Shown one piece after another: positions 23,783-35,269 of a stretch of DNA of 64,000 bases. The stretch is from Dicyema japonicum (taxonomy: Eukaryota > Dicyemida > Rhombozoa > Dicyemidae). Under the pieces are notes generated by a model. That model had not been told where the DNA came from, ran no database searches, and worked only from the letters and a program-made list of their open reading frames with translations. Positions within the stretch are counted from its first letter, which is position 1. Every line of letters starts with the position of its first letter. Where the stretch lies: positions 1,973,267-2,037,266 of the forward strand of contig RDEW01000005.1 of the NCBI GenBank assembly GCA_011109175.1. The letters are read 5' to 3'. The translations under genes were made by a program, and so were the position numbers.

Positions 23783-24010
23783 CTTGAGTGGGTCTACATT
23801 TTATCATGTTTTTGTAAAAACAGTAATATTCCTGTTAAAATGTCACCTGTAAAATGGATGTTGAATATTTCGCTGAACATAAAGAATAATTGTGTACTTG
23901 AGTGGGTCTACATTTTATCATGTTTTCGTAAAAACAGTAATATTCCTGTTAAAATGTCACCTGTAAAGTGGATGTTGAATATTTCGCTGAACATAAAGGA
24001 TAATTGTGTA
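23783..24010. repeat. Tandem duplication of ~115 bp without an N
   Basis: The block starting at gagtgggtctacattttatc is followed directly by a second copy with a few substitutions. It could be real or a collapsed haplotype difference. Confidence 0.7.
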
Positions 24011-24128
24011 TTGAAGATTACTCCAAGGATTCTCTCCTATTTCTTAAATGGAATGTCTTGCCATCCGTTTCAATTGGTTCGTTTGACATTTTCTTGATCG
24101 AGGTGAATAGGGGGATGTAAAAAATATC

Positions 24129-24541
24129 CCAGGGCTAATTGTTAGTCGATTCTAGCTTAACCACAGAAGAAAACGGTTCAGGTGATATTGTATTCTCTGT
24201 GGCAGCCTAAACGCATTGATATGGTAAAAACCATGTCGTCTGCATATAAGTTTCAGCTGTCCCTCTCAATTGTCACTCATACCTTGTTTCGAGAAAAATT
24301 TTATATAGACATTCTTCTTGTCTTCCCCATAAGTNCCAGGGCTAAATGTTAGTCGATTCTAGCTTAACCACAGAAGAAAACGGTTCAGGTGATATTGTAT
24401 TCTCTGTGGCAGCCTAAACGCATTGATATGGTAAAAACCATGTCGTCTGCATATAAGTTTCAGCTGTCCCTCTCAATTGTCACTCATACCTTGTTTCGAA
24501 AAAAATTTTATATAGACATTCTTCTTTTCTTCCCCATAAGT
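24129..24541. repeat. Assembly overlap around N at 24335
   Basis: About 205 bp are repeated across the N with very few differences. Confidence 0.85.
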
Positions 24542-24918
24542 GAAACAAACCGTTCTTTTATTCAAGGAGAGAGAACATCCTTCACAGCAGTGAATTAAGC
24601 AACACAATTTTTCTAAAAGATAAAAAAAGTCGCATTTGTTTAAGTATATTTTTGAAGGCATAGAAGTACTTGGAATACTTTCTTTCTCCTTATCTCGATT
24701 TTCTCAAAAGAAAAAGGTTCAATATTGATACCTGAGGGACCCTTTTCCTCAGTATGACTTCTTAAGAAGAGTGTAGTCCATACCTTACAAAGACTTTTCT
24801 CCCGGTTAGAAGTCCTTTATCCATATACATATAAATACCAGCATTCAGGACAAATTAAATAGCTTTAGCAAGACTTCATGTCATTATTATTGAGGCGCTT
24901 TCACGAAGGCCATAATGT

Positions 24919-25676
24919 TTATAGCCCCGCATGTGCAACACTCAAAGAACCAATATTTATAGTTAATCTTTTCCATCTTCCTCTGTCGTATACGAGTGTT
25001 CTCAATTCGTCCAGGTCGTCCCCCGTCTTTAGATTTTTTCTCACACGATTTAAGTCTTCGTTTAAGGCAGTCGGAAGTGTCGATCTAGGTCGTCCGCGGA
25101 AGGGTTTTTCGCAACTGTCAAAGTAATCTTCCACCGCTTTATTAGCGGGTGCGTCCGGGTTCATTCTTAGTATATGCCCAAATAGCCTCCACCGGGAATC
25201 TATAACATCCTTGCTGACGTAAGAACACATACACTTGTTGTAGATACCAGTGGTTGATATTCTACGTGCCACTTCATTCCAAGTAAGCTTCTTAGTTGCC
25301 TTCTATGGAACGAATCCAGTTTCAATAGTTCGCTGAAGGAACTTCCCCATGACCCAGCGTTGTAAAGTAGGATCGGTTTCACTAACGCGTTGTAAAGTCT
25401 GCATCTGATGTCAATTCCAAGTCCTTTAACCCTTAGCCATCCTTTCTTCAGTTTAGCCATTGACGCATTTGCCAGTGTTTTCCTCCTTAGTACATCTTCA
25501 GCGTCTCTTAGTAGAGAGCCGAGCTTATTAGTACGTCTCCATATTTCATGAGTAATATCGTCTTCTCTTTTGATTTCCGTAAGTTCAGCTTTGTTAACAT
25601 TTACGCTGAGAAACCATTTCTCAAGCTCCGCAGGTCTGACGGTGACAAAACTGTTAGACACATAAGTAATTCTCAA
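24919..25676 (-). mobile_element. LINE reverse transcriptase, C-terminal half
   Basis: Minus-strand frames overlap at about 25200-25272 with one frameshift. Motifs in order: LEKWFLSVNVNKAELTEI, NKLGSLLRDAEDVLRRKT, YNALVKPILLYNAGSWG, DSRWRLFGHILRMN and LRTLVYDRGRWKRL. This is the palm-to-thumb and C-terminal region of a non-LTR polymerase. The same family supplies the pieces at 21570-22093 and 34280-34480. Confidence 0.85.
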
Positions 25677-25679
25677 CCG

Positions 25680-26600
25680 CCCGTTTTAAAATTTATTTTT
25701 TATAATTTTATTAAATTAATAACTCATTCATTTTATTTATAAACAAATAATTTATTATATGTCAATGTATTAAAATGTTTATCTGGAATATGGAAGACAG
25801 GTAGGTACCCACCCGGTCTTGATGAATATTTACAAGCCATACATCGAACCATGCTTCTCGTACGCGTGTGCTTCGTGGGGACCTTAAATAAAATTATATG
25901 TGATCGTTGGAACTTAAGACTTTTCATCAAAGATTTAATATCCTGGCTCGTAGGAGACCTTCGATGTCTTGAACAAATTCCGAGATAAATTTGGCTTGTC
26001 CATGATGTTTTTACAGATGTACGTAAACTGGATGATGTAAATGATATACTCTGTTCCTTCTACAACCTCTTCGAGTTGACAGCAAATCACCTTTTTAAAT
26101 GTCCCGATTTAGTACACTACTCGTCCACATGCCAAGACATACCGGGAGCGACCGGCATTTGCTTAGTCCTACTTAATAGCCGCTGGTCTCCTACAAGTTA
26201 ATGAGGGTTACTTAATTAACTAATAAAGTTTCAAAATCAGGCTTAATTTGACTTAAATAAAGTTGGTTGGAAAATACTTAATAGACCTCTTATTTACTTG
26301 AGGATCAATCCCAAGTGGTCCCTAACTTTAATCTAATACCAAAAATATTATTTTTATCTCACTTTAGGTAATTGCTTTATAGACCTCTAATTTACTTGAG
26401 GATTGATCCCAAGTGGTCTGCAACTTGAGTCCAATGCCAAGAATATAATTTTTATCTCTTTTAAGGAAAATGGAAAGAATAAAATGGACCCCCACAAATT
26501 TAGTATTTTATTATATCAAATCAGTTAAAATTTTCTAGCAAAATAAGCTAGAGCCATATCGAAAAACGTCATAACAAAATGCGAAAAGAAAACCAATGTT
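25680..26600. other. AT-rich spacer with repeat scraps
   Basis: Contains an inverted copy of the short repeat seen at 4115-4180 (26150-26215) and a ~100-bp imperfect direct repeat (26280-26370 and 26375-26460). No gene seen. Confidence 0.5.
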
Positions 26601-26960
26601 TTGAAATGCCTCACAGGCTTCTGGAAGAACGGAAAGGATGATGTTTTGAGCACCATATATAAACAATACATTGAACCATGCATCTCTTGCGCATGTGGTA
26701 TATGGGGTCCATTCATCTCTCGGACGAATGTTTTGAAGATCGAGGCTAGCCGAAAAAGAGCCTTCAAAATCACGGAACGCTTGATTTTTGGAGAGTTCCA
26801 GCTACAAATGCCTCTTGAAGCCATGATACGAATCAACCATGGAACGCGCCGTCGTGACTGCGAAGACCCAATCACTCGAACGATACATGCTTTTGTGGGG
26901 TCGAGGGAGGAGCATCGGGTCAAGATGAGGTCCCTGCTAGAGCGTGCTGGGATTGCTTGA
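26601..26960 (+). mobile_element. LINE reverse transcriptase C-terminal fragment
   Basis: A 119-codon frame ends at TGA. It contains YKQYIEPCISCACGIWGPF, ASRKRAFKITERL and, near the end, EEHRVKMRSLLERAGIA. Related, more decayed tails lie at 7850-8135 and 33096-33420. Confidence 0.75.
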
Positions 26961-27131
26961 TTAGTTAGTTTGTGTAACCATGGTCTCTGGTGTTATTATA
27001 ATCTATTTGGTCACGAAAAGTAGCCAAATCAATAGGACAGTTCATGTATCTCCCAGTTTGGAAGCTCCTAGAAAGTAAGTTTTCATACATTCCTCAGGTG
27101 ATTTAAATTTTCCTCATTTAGGTAAGAAAAG

Positions 27132-27431
27132 TTAGAGGATTTTTTCTGCAACATTCTCACTTATAATCAAGCGGTTGAAGAAATATTTCGTGTGTTGTTG
27201 CCTCTCACGATGGCTGTCGAGATCAACAAGAGGAATCACCGGGTTCCAGGATTTCATCGTTTCTGACTTGCCAGTGGTCCCAAAGAAGGGTAAAGACTTC
27301 CTACTTAATTTTCTAGTTGCCTCGACAGCAATCACACAAACGTGAACTTGATATTTCTTCTTTTTAGCCTTTTCCACTTTTTTTGGCTGATAGCTTTTAA
27401 ACACAAAGAATGAGGAAAAGGGAATCAACAC
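27132..27431 (-). CDS. Unrecognised coding exon(s)
   Basis: The minus-strand frame is lysine-rich at first and then contains YQVHVCVIAVEATRKLSRK and ends FFNRLIISENVAEKIL at TAA 27132. A possible 18-nt intron lies upstream. The start could not be placed: no convincing ATG exon was found between 27431 and 27518. No family recognised. Codon pattern and lack of stops suggest a real gene end. Confidence 0.45.
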   Translation of the reverse strand: MLIPFSSFFVFKSYQPKKVEKAKKKKYQVHVCVIAVEATRKLSRKSLPFFGTTGKSETMKSWNPVIPLVDLDSHRERQQHTKYFFNRLIISENVAEKIL

Positions 27432-27517
27432 TTAAAAATAACTGAAAAGAGGTGATTCAGTCAAATAGGCTCAAAATTATCGATAAATAAAAAAATTAAA
27501 ATTATCCATTAATCACA

Positions 27518-28195
27518 TCAATCAATATCGGTCATTACAGAAATTTTTCCAGTGTGGTAGAAAAGAGATAGATCCACTTTTGATACCGACCAGACATTTG
27601 GCGTCTTCTGAGAGAAACGGATTAACTGATGCCTCTTAGGAGATGAAGAAGGCAAAGAGCAAAAATGAATTTTTCTCCCAAGTAAAAAGGGTTTGGATCC
27701 TGATAAGCAAGAACCTTCATTGATTTTATTAGTGTGTTTCCCATATCTGCAACGGTAACAGAAGTAAGCTCCTCGATATGGCACCTAATGCTGCTTTCTG
27801 AGAATGATGAAGTATCATCGGTGGTAGTTGTCGAACGTGGAATGCCCATCCTAATTTCAGTCTCACGTAGATATATTGGATTGACGGGTGTTTTTTGATA
27901 ATATGTTTGAGGATCTATCTTGTTGGTACTATAATCTTGAGGAGATTGTACGTCCGCGGGCCCTGATCTCCTTGTTCATTTTTGCACGTAGATCCCGCTT
28001 GTTGTTCTTATCACCGGATAATGTGAGTAAATAATCAACGATCGAAAGACTTCCAAGTGCAGTCGATACAAATTTTGATACATTTCCCTTGATTTTAGGA
28101 TACCTTCATCCAATTCAGTTGAATGTAAACCGAGCACTGAAGATTCTAGCAGAGAAGGCGGATTCAGGCAGATTGAGTGTCGTATTCGCCCTGGT
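27518..28195 (-). CDS. Unrecognised multi-exon gene
   Basis: Reading from about 28190 downward, a long open stretch (RHSICLNPPSLLESSVLG, then REMYQNLYRLHLEVFRSLII) continues through two GT-AG introns of 25 and 23 nt that keep the frame. It then runs into TYYQKTPVNPIYLRETEIR and a serine/threonine-rich segment. A further 38-nt intron would lead to the frame ending VMTDID with TGA at 27518-27520. Without that intron the frame stops near 27622. The 5' end is not defined. No family recognised. Confidence 0.5.
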
Positions 28196-28232
28196 CAGGT
28201 TTGAAAGACAGAGTGACTATTATCTACCATCA

Positions 28233-28440
28233 TATACTCGACTTACAGCGGATTGATCCAGCTTGTGTGAAGCACGGGACCTCCAACAAAGTCCCTCATA
28301 TATAGTCTAAGTCAATAATAGTGTCAGTCATAAAAATATACTCGACTTACAGCGGATTGATCCAGCTTGTGTGAAGCACGGGACCTCCAACAAAGTCCCT
28401 CATATATAGTCTAAGTCAATAATAGTGTTAGTCATAAAAA
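28233..28440. repeat. Tandem duplication of ~105 bp without an N
   Basis: The block atactcgacttacagcggat... at 28233 recurs at 28338 almost unchanged. Confidence 0.75.
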
Positions 28441-28663
28441 ATTGTCTACCATAACTCCAAGACACAAGTGATAAAAGTTCGAGTTCTGAAAATTCATTAG
28501 CGCGTAACAGATTTAACATAAACTGATAAATCAGGCAAAACACGAGGCACCCATGACGAGTCCTGATGGACAAACTGGAACTTTTATAAAAACTAGAAAA
28601 CAACAAACAAAATAAGTCAGAAAGGCAATTAAATGAAAACTGAAATCAATAATTATATCAAAC

Positions 28664-29073
28664 TCAACCGAAGATGTCATCTAAAATAAATAAAAGTGAA
28701 GACCAAATTCGTCACTTTCCTCTGGCTCTGATGGAGGTGGGGCTGCATTCGCTGGGGCTTTGTTAGTCTCCTCATTTTGAATCTTGTCGGCGGAAGTAGT
28801 TTGCGAAGGTCCGGTAACAGTCATGGATGGAGCAGCCACAACCCCAGAGATGATGCTCTCGATGTTAACCCTGCTAAAATATTCAGCATATTTTTCTAGA
28901 AAAAGTCAGATTGGAGTAATACTGGAAAGAAAGGCTTTGCTACTAATTGACGATGCCCTCAGTACTCTAGTGAGATTATCAGCCTATAATATAACAAAAG
29001 TCTTTACAGTTACTGGAGTATTCAAATCATTAAGGAGTAAAGCAGCGCAAGTGTAAGACCTAAGCTCTTCCAT
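28664..29073 (-). CDS. RPLP1: 60S acidic ribosomal protein P1
   Basis: Minus strand, ATG at 29071-29073 to TGA at 28664-28666. Introns: 28984-29007 (24 nt), 28896-28922 (27 nt) and 28681-28703 (23 nt), all GT-AG. They leave 111 codons plus stop, close to the ~114 of animal P1. The protein has the helical dimerisation half (YTCAALLLNDLNTPVT, then YAEYFSRVNIESIISGVVAA), an Ala/Pro hinge and the acidic tail EESDEFDDIFG. The last intron splits that tail; reading through it gives a false ending in LHFYLF. P1 pairs with P2 on the ribosomal stalk and recruits elongation factors. Confidence 0.9.
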
Positions 29074-29700
29074 TAAACACGTGAATTTAAATTTATTTAA
29101 TTTATTATAATTTAAATAATTTAAAATAAAATATACTAATTCATAGACTTCCATAATTTGGAAATTAATGAAAATAAAAATTAATGTACAAACTAAATTC
29201 AATTAGACGGAGAACTATGTGTTTGCTTCCTAAATTATTACAACTCTCGTCTTTCAGAAGAGTCCACGAGGAGCCATGGCCGAGGTTTAATGTGCTTCTG
29301 CAAAGAATCAGAAAATCCATTGGGATTGCTCACGCAGAGGAAATATAACTGATTGTCTATGCTCTAATAAAATAGGTTGATTATAATTTTCTGGTTTTCG
29401 ATCTATTTTACTTGGGATTCTTAAATACACCTATTTTATCTAAGAAAGTCTTCTCCCTTTGCTTTAAATTCCAGAAACTTCACTACTCTGTTATGAGGGT
29501 TCAACAAAGGAAAGATTCTTTTTCAACTTCCCAAATTTTGCACAGTTGATCTGGAATGAGTCAAAAATGGTAATTATATGAACACCAAGTGGTGATCAAA
29601 TCTCTATATTTAATCTATTAACCCCGAAATCACGAAAAGGGGGATGAGAGTTATCGATATTTAAGTGATTTTGGTGTCCATATCAGTCCTTTTCCTGCTG
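29074..29700. other. No gene recognised
   Basis: Upstream side of RPLP1. AT-rich, with no clear coding or repeat feature. Confidence 0.4.
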
Positions 29701-29912
29701 TAAGTTTTGGAGTCCTGGATCCATAACGGGAAGGTTTTTTTTCTCATCTAGAGCAGACGTCCAGATATAGTGTGATGTCTGGCCCGAGGGGATGGTCAGA
29801 GGACTTTACCACCTTGAGCAAGAGGAAGTCTTTGTGAAAGGGTCTTTTTAATGGGGATCGGGGAATCATACAATTTTATTTCTAGTGTTGCCCGTATTTC
29901 TTTTCGTGATGA
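29700..29912 (-). mobile_element. LINE 3'-region fragment
   Basis: Shares the block gacgtccagatatag...tgatgtctggcccga with 61350-61440, where the minus-strand coding end of a LINE polymerase is recognisable. Confidence 0.55.
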
Positions 29913-30016
29913 NCACCTTGAGCAAGAGGAAGTCCTTGTGAAAGGGTCTTTTTAATGGGGATCGGGGAATCATACAATTTTATTTCTAGTGTTGCCCGTA
30001 TTTCTTTTCGTGATGA
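29810..30016. repeat. Assembly overlap around N at 29913
   Basis: About 103 bp repeated across the N. Confidence 0.85.
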
Positions 30017-30106
30017 GGTTAACTGTCTTTATATGTGACTTTCCTGGTGATATATTTAGGCGGTTCTTCAAGAACCAAAGACCCACCAGGTTTATATCGC
30101 ACGGAC

Positions 30107-30511
30107 CATGTCGTCTCCTCGACTCTTCAATGTTTCCCTGCAATCACGAGATCATCTGAATAAGATAAAAGAATTGATTTTTTTGTGGTTGGAAATGGTA
30201 GGTCACTGAGGACGAAGACGTATAATATAAGAAAATGTCATGGATAATTGACATTTATAAATTACCAAGCTTATGTGCCAATAAAGAGTAATACGCATAA
30301 CATTTTGTNCATGTCGTCTCCTCGACTCTTAAATGTTTCCCTGCAATCACGAGATCATCCGAATAAGATAAAAGAATTGATTTTTTTGTGGTTGGAAATG
30401 GTAGGTCACTGAGGACGAAGACGTATAATATAAGAAAATGTCATGGATAATTGACATTTATAAATTACCAAGCTTATGTGCCAATAAAGAGTAATACGCA
30501 TAACATATTGT
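30107..30511. repeat. Assembly overlap around N at 30309
   Basis: About 202 bp repeated across the N. Confidence 0.85.
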
Positions 30512-30892
30512 CTGAGGATTTTTGATGTGTTTTTAGTTTTAATTTTATGAACAACACACTGCCAATTAGGATATCCGATAACGAACTTCCTGGAATCAAC
30601 GTGCTGCATCCGAGACAATTGAGATTGGTGAGTGTGACATCAAATAATGTGGAAGAGGGTAATTAGAGAGATAAGAACTCTTTGGTGATGCTATTGGTTT
30701 TATATCGTGACCCAGATATTTGAGAGAGTTCCAAGAATGCCAAGCGCAATATTCTTTATTCCGAACACAGAATGCGTCTTTTTGTCTCTTTTTTGAGTCT
30801 TTTAGTGTAGAAGGTGAGCAGAGTTTGTTCTTTTTGAAGTCTCAGGCGTTTTAGGCAGACATGTGCCTAGAGGCTAGGCACCACCTCAACAA

Positions 30893-31246
30893 CTAGCCTA
30901 AGAAAATCAACATGAAAGGTGTATATAATGTTTGCTTCACTGGTCCTTTGGATCTTGAAATTACTGATTGAAACTTGGCATTCCTTTCCTGTCTTGGTTC
31001 TGAGGGAGAAATTCTTGAAAATTTAGGCATTCTTAGTTTAATGTTAGACCCCCGATCTTCCCGAACTATTAAAGTAAAGAATCTATAGAACCGCGAGTTT
31101 TTTGCAGTCGACTCACTTTCCATAACAATTGAGAACGTTTTCTGTTTTAACTTTCTATCCGATTGGGAGAGGTTATTCAGTTTTGCTTTGGTAACTGTCG
31201 CTACGTTAATTTTCATGAAAAGAGGTTGTTCTCTCTTCTTTAACAC
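30893..31246 (-). CDS. Open frame of unknown nature
   Basis: A 117-codon minus-strand frame, basic in composition (KAKLNNLSQSDRKLKQK; PKFSRISPSEPRQERNAK). No domain recognised, no clear ATG context, and a GT-AG intron is possible but not required. It may be part of a gene or chance. Confidence 0.25.
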   Translation of the reverse strand: MLKKREQPLFMKINVATVTKAKLNNLSQSDRKLKQKTFSIVMESESTAKNSRFYRFFTLIVREDRGSNIKLRMPKFSRISPSEPRQERNAKFQSVISRSKGPVKQTLYTPFMLIFLG

Positions 31247-31272
31247 AAAAACAACATCAGATCCCTTTTTGC

Positions 31273-31607
31273 AACTATCCAGTTTCCCTTAATCAAATAC
31301 GAGGGTCTTAAAATCGAGGATTGAACTAAGCTTTTTTTCAAGCTAAGATTTATTTCCTCAAAAAGGTGATTCGTACGAAATTATTACGGCCCATAGACAA
31401 AAAGTCATAAACAAAGTCGTTAGATGGGCTTTGGACAAANAACTATCCAGTTTCCCTTAATCAAATATGAGGGTCTTAAAATCGAGGATTGAACGAAGCT
31501 TTTTTTCAAGCTAAGATTTATTTCCTCAAAAAGGTGATTCGTACGAAATTATTACGGCCCATAGACAAAAAGTCATAAACAAAGCCGTTAGATGGGCTTT
31601 GGACAAA
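31273..31607. repeat. Assembly overlap around N at 31440
   Basis: About 167 bp repeated across the N with two or three differences. Confidence 0.85.
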
Positions 31608-32054
31608 CCTGGTTTCCCCTCTATGTGTAGACGAAATAGAAGACCTCTGATGGGATGACCATCTATCCATTTGTTGTTAAGAAGTCTCTGACACTTTCAG
31701 TTTGAACAACTTTCGGGGTGCTAAAAATGAGCTGCTGAAAAGGTCGAAATACCAAAAGTACGATGACTCCTCCTTCCCAGTGATGTAGCGTTTGTTCCTT
31801 TCGCTGATTAAAACTTATGGAATCTTCAGACATTCGTCCGAAGATTTCCTCAAAAGACTCGGAAATCTTGCCTCAGAGGACCTTCGTGAGTTCAAGTGGA
31901 GATTCAAGCGTACTTCCTTGACATTCCAGTGAAGGAATAGTCATGCAGGACTACTGCCCCATAACTCTGATTTTTTTACTGTAAATAAAAATTGTATAAT
32001 TGTTAGTAAAAAGGAAATAATGGACCAAAAAAGTAAATGTGCTAGTCAGAATCA

Positions 32055-32661
32055 TTAAATAGTTAAGTCAGGACGTTTGACCACACAACAGCCAATCATA
32101 ATAGCGATACAGAGACTCAATGCAAGTGAGGTGAGTCCTCCTTTAAAAAGAACCTTATTAGTGAATCCAAATCCAAAGTCCCATCCAAGATGTCTCATTC
32201 CATTCAAAGTGTGGTAAACAAGAGGAAAACAAATCGCGGTTTTCAGACAAAACAGAAAATATGGGGCGATCCAATATTCCCTGATCTTAAGAGAGTCCAC
32301 GTATTTGATGAGCGAATTAAAGTCCCCATAATATCCGATCAGACCAACAGAAGAGAGGAATACACCTTGAATACAATAACAAGGCTAACCAACATAAATG
32401 GCCAGTCCTGTGACCCTTTGAGTGATTGACGTCAAAGCAGTGATGTGAATTCTTGAAAATGGCACAATATAAGATACCCGTATGCTCCCAAATGAGGAGA
32501 CATCGGCCGTTTCAACTGCTCATTTTTTAGCCAATAATTGTGCATTTCCTGTTCCACTTGTTTTGAGAATAATCGGTTTGATGGGAAAATGGCTTTTAAA
32601 CTAACCTCTTTAACAGTGATCACCTGTTAATTTTCTTAATAATCACTGTTCTTGAAAACAT
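32055..32661 (-). CDS. SDHC: SDHC, succinate dehydrogenase cytochrome b560 subunit
   Basis: Minus strand from ATG 32659-32661 to the stop at 32055. Introns 32601-32623 (23 nt), 32452-32477 (26 nt) and 32366-32389 (24 nt) are all GT-AG and in frame. After a basic mitochondrial presequence the protein shows the SDHC signature RPMSPHLGAYGIHITALTS, a first helix, and the haem-ligand region CFPLVYHTLNGMRHLGWDFG with its conserved histidines, then a last helix. It anchors complex II in the inner membrane and helps bind haem b and ubiquinone. Confidence 0.93.
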
Positions 32662-32804
32662 TAGGAGTTCCTACGATAATCTACCAAGACCAAATTATTA
32701 TTTAAATAATTATATTTATTTAAATTAATTATTATGGAAAATACGATAATTTAATATTATTAACCATTGGAAGTCCGACGAAGGCACATTATGAAGAATA
32801 ACAT

Positions 32805-33010
32805 CGCCGCGTGGGGCCATGTAGTGCTGCGTGCTTAATTGGTTGAAGTTTTCTGTTTGTTTGTCTGTTTCTCCCATCTTTTCCTATTAGGGTGGCGTCA
32901 TGTGATCCATTTGTCTCAGGGTACGTCAAGTGCCTAGTCGAGATACTTTTTAATATAAGTTCACTCCCTCTCTTAGATTCTTCCCAATCTTTTGGAGGAA
33001 CCCATCCAGG
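32805..33010 (+). repeat. Dispersed repeat family B copy
   Basis: Contains gtggcgtcatgtgatccatttgtctc as two shorter shared blocks, as at 20650-20830. Confidence 0.55.
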
Positions 33011-33095
33011 ACCTTCGGTATGGTAATCTTAGGTCGTCCACAGAAGCGAGATAACGTCGGAGGAAAAGGAGTTCTCCAAGGCCACTTTTTTGATT

Positions 33096-33420
33096 TCAAT
33101 CGAGATTGGCGAACATCTCTTCCTTTTGTTCAAGGTCCTGTTTGACAGTACATCGAATCGCATGTACATCCTGGGTCCCATTCATCTTTTGAACAAATTC
33201 ATTAAAAATCGAAGCTAGCCAATGAGCGATGGATGTCTGAAAAAGTATCCTCTCATATGCTTCTGAAATCTCTAATCCGTAAAACCGTGGAACGTGCCTG
33301 TGCAACGATGAGCATCCGGTTATACCGCCGATACGTGCTTGTGTGGGCGCGAAGGGTGAGCATCGGGACAATTTGAAGTCACTGTTGGAGTGTTTCAGGA
33401 TCATGTGAATAATTTTTTTG
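33096..33420 (+). mobile_element. LINE polymerase tail, decayed
   Basis: The plus strand carries scraps WVPFIF, SLKIEAS and GEHRDNLKSLLECFRIM in the same order as the tail at 26601-26960, with several stops. Confidence 0.6.
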
Positions 33421-33624
33421 ATGTTACCCTGGTATTTGTAATTTTTTCATTCATTCTTGAGCTTCCTCAGCTAAACAATGTTTATCTCAGTTGCGTGTGA
33501 TGGAAAGAGTGTAGTTTTTCTTAGTCTACCCCCGTGTAGGCCCAAGTACTCTGATTGTATAATAGCACAGACTTGACCAATATTTCTAGGCTTAGTTTTG
33601 TTTTCGTGTCAAGTCCTTTGTATA

Positions 33625-33815
33625 TAAGCGAAGTTGTCTTCGTACTGGTGGAGCAGTGTAACGAGCGCCGGGTAAAAAAGCTGTTTTACGTTCCGGCTAA
33701 AAGTTCAACGCATCTAAGATGCTTTGGCATGACGAGTGAAGCCGTTATCAGTGAACAATAGGACTCACACCCAACAGAAGGAAAAAAGAAGTGAAGAGCC
33801 AAAGAGGCTCCATCT
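33625..33815 (+). repeat. SINE fragment (5' head degraded)
   Basis: The body gcatgacgagtgaagccgtt and the tail match the SINE at 8310-8520. The tRNA-like head is weak. Confidence 0.5.
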
Positions 33816-34279
33816 TGATTTGAAAATGTGATATGACAGCACGCCGGATTTGCATTTAGTATAAAGGTTTGCATTGCATTAGAGAGTCACATCTAAACGA
33901 CCTGGGGGCTTGGCTAACTTGGAATCGACTTTTTACGTCCACGGAAAAATCTTTATATACAAATTTTACCACCAACCGAAGACAAAAGGATGTGCTTTAT
34001 GGAGATATTATTCTCCCAGAGATATCCAAGTTTATGGAGATATTATTCCCCCAGAGACATCCAAGGATACTGGGATTAACCTTTGATCCCTTGGTCTTTT
34101 TTTCTCGACATATGAAGAAATTTCTGGAAAATGGCTTTCGAAAGTCGAAACTATAAATCAGCTATTGAATACAGCATTAATGTTTTTCTTTTCAGGGGTT
34201 AGATGGTTTCGCTATTCCCATAATAATTCGAGCTTATGAGTGTGGTCAGACGTCCCAGGTCCTTAAAAACAGACTTGTT

Positions 34280-34480
34280 ATATGTCGCAGCTATCGGACG
34301 GAACGTTACCCGGTCGAGTAGCCCTTCTTTCGAGTTACTTAATTTGTCAATCTCGTATATACGTTCTAAGACTGAATCAGAAGGACCCAGCTGATGTAGC
34401 CATGAAGGACTTGTTCGCCTCTGACGCTCCCAGATTTTGTGGAAGACCAAGGACCACCTTACACCGAGAAAGATTTTAAT
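34280..34480 (+). mobile_element. LINE polymerase C-terminal scrap
   Basis: The frame LRLNQKDPADVAMKDLF followed by GRPRTTL matches the C-terminal block HILRMNPDAPANKAVEDYF...GRPRSTLP of 24919-25272, but on the plus strand. Confidence 0.6.
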
Positions 34481-34758
34481 AGTTAAAAATAATCAAATGT
34501 ATTTAGTTTCCACGTCACAGAGGCAGAATCCTTCCAATGGCACACAAGTCCATCTAGAACCACCGAAAGGGAAGAAAACGTCGAGTCCTTAAGTCGAGGG
34601 AATCCCTCTAGTTTAGAGTAAATCTTTCTTCGCACTATCCTGGCACTGGCCACCACCTGAGACAATTGGATCAGTAGAACTAAGAAAGAGTAGGACTACC
34701 TAGCCATCTAAATAGCGAATTATCTCACACTTTGACAAATTTTAACAAAATTAAAAAA

Positions 34759-35083
34759 TTATTCATTTTCTTCCATTTTATTATAATGCAGCCCCAATTT
34801 AAGCACTGAAATAAAACAAATATCCACCAGAATTCAATAAATGGATTCTACCATGCCTATTGGAGAATTTTACATCAATTTTGTCCTTTTTTCTTTTTTG
34901 GGTCAAGTCGACTTTTTTCCTGGACGGCTTCAAATCCGAGACCAAAGCATCAGGAAGATTTTCCCGATTTTTAACAATGCTTTTTAATCTTGGACCCAAA
35001 TCGATGATATCCTCTTTAAGATCGGGACAAATTTGAGGGGTACAGTCAGTCTAAAGATTTTTAACTAAAACGTGCTTGACCAT
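34759..35083 (-). CDS. Small basic protein, unrecognised
   Basis: Minus strand: ATG (35081-35083) opens MVKHTDCTPQICPDLKEDII after a 21-nt GT-AG intron near 35050-35070. It continues LGPRLKSIVKNRENLPDALV and a Lys/Arg-rich stretch. A 22-nt GT-AG intron then leads to LKLGLHYNKMEENE and TAA at 34759-34761. Both introns have the size typical of this genome and keep the frame, which supports a real gene of about 90 codons. No family recognised. Confidence 0.5.
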
Positions 35084-35269
35084 CGTCCATTCTCTGAAAT
35101 AAATTTAAATTCTTTTATATTTAAATTGATTATTTATTATTGTTAATTATTGATTGAATTTAAAAATTAAAAAATTGTGATCTCATCGATACATCTCATT
35201 GTTGTAAGCTTGACCTTCATAGTGACGTAAATTAGAATTTATTAAGGAATCAAATTATAGTTTTCACTC

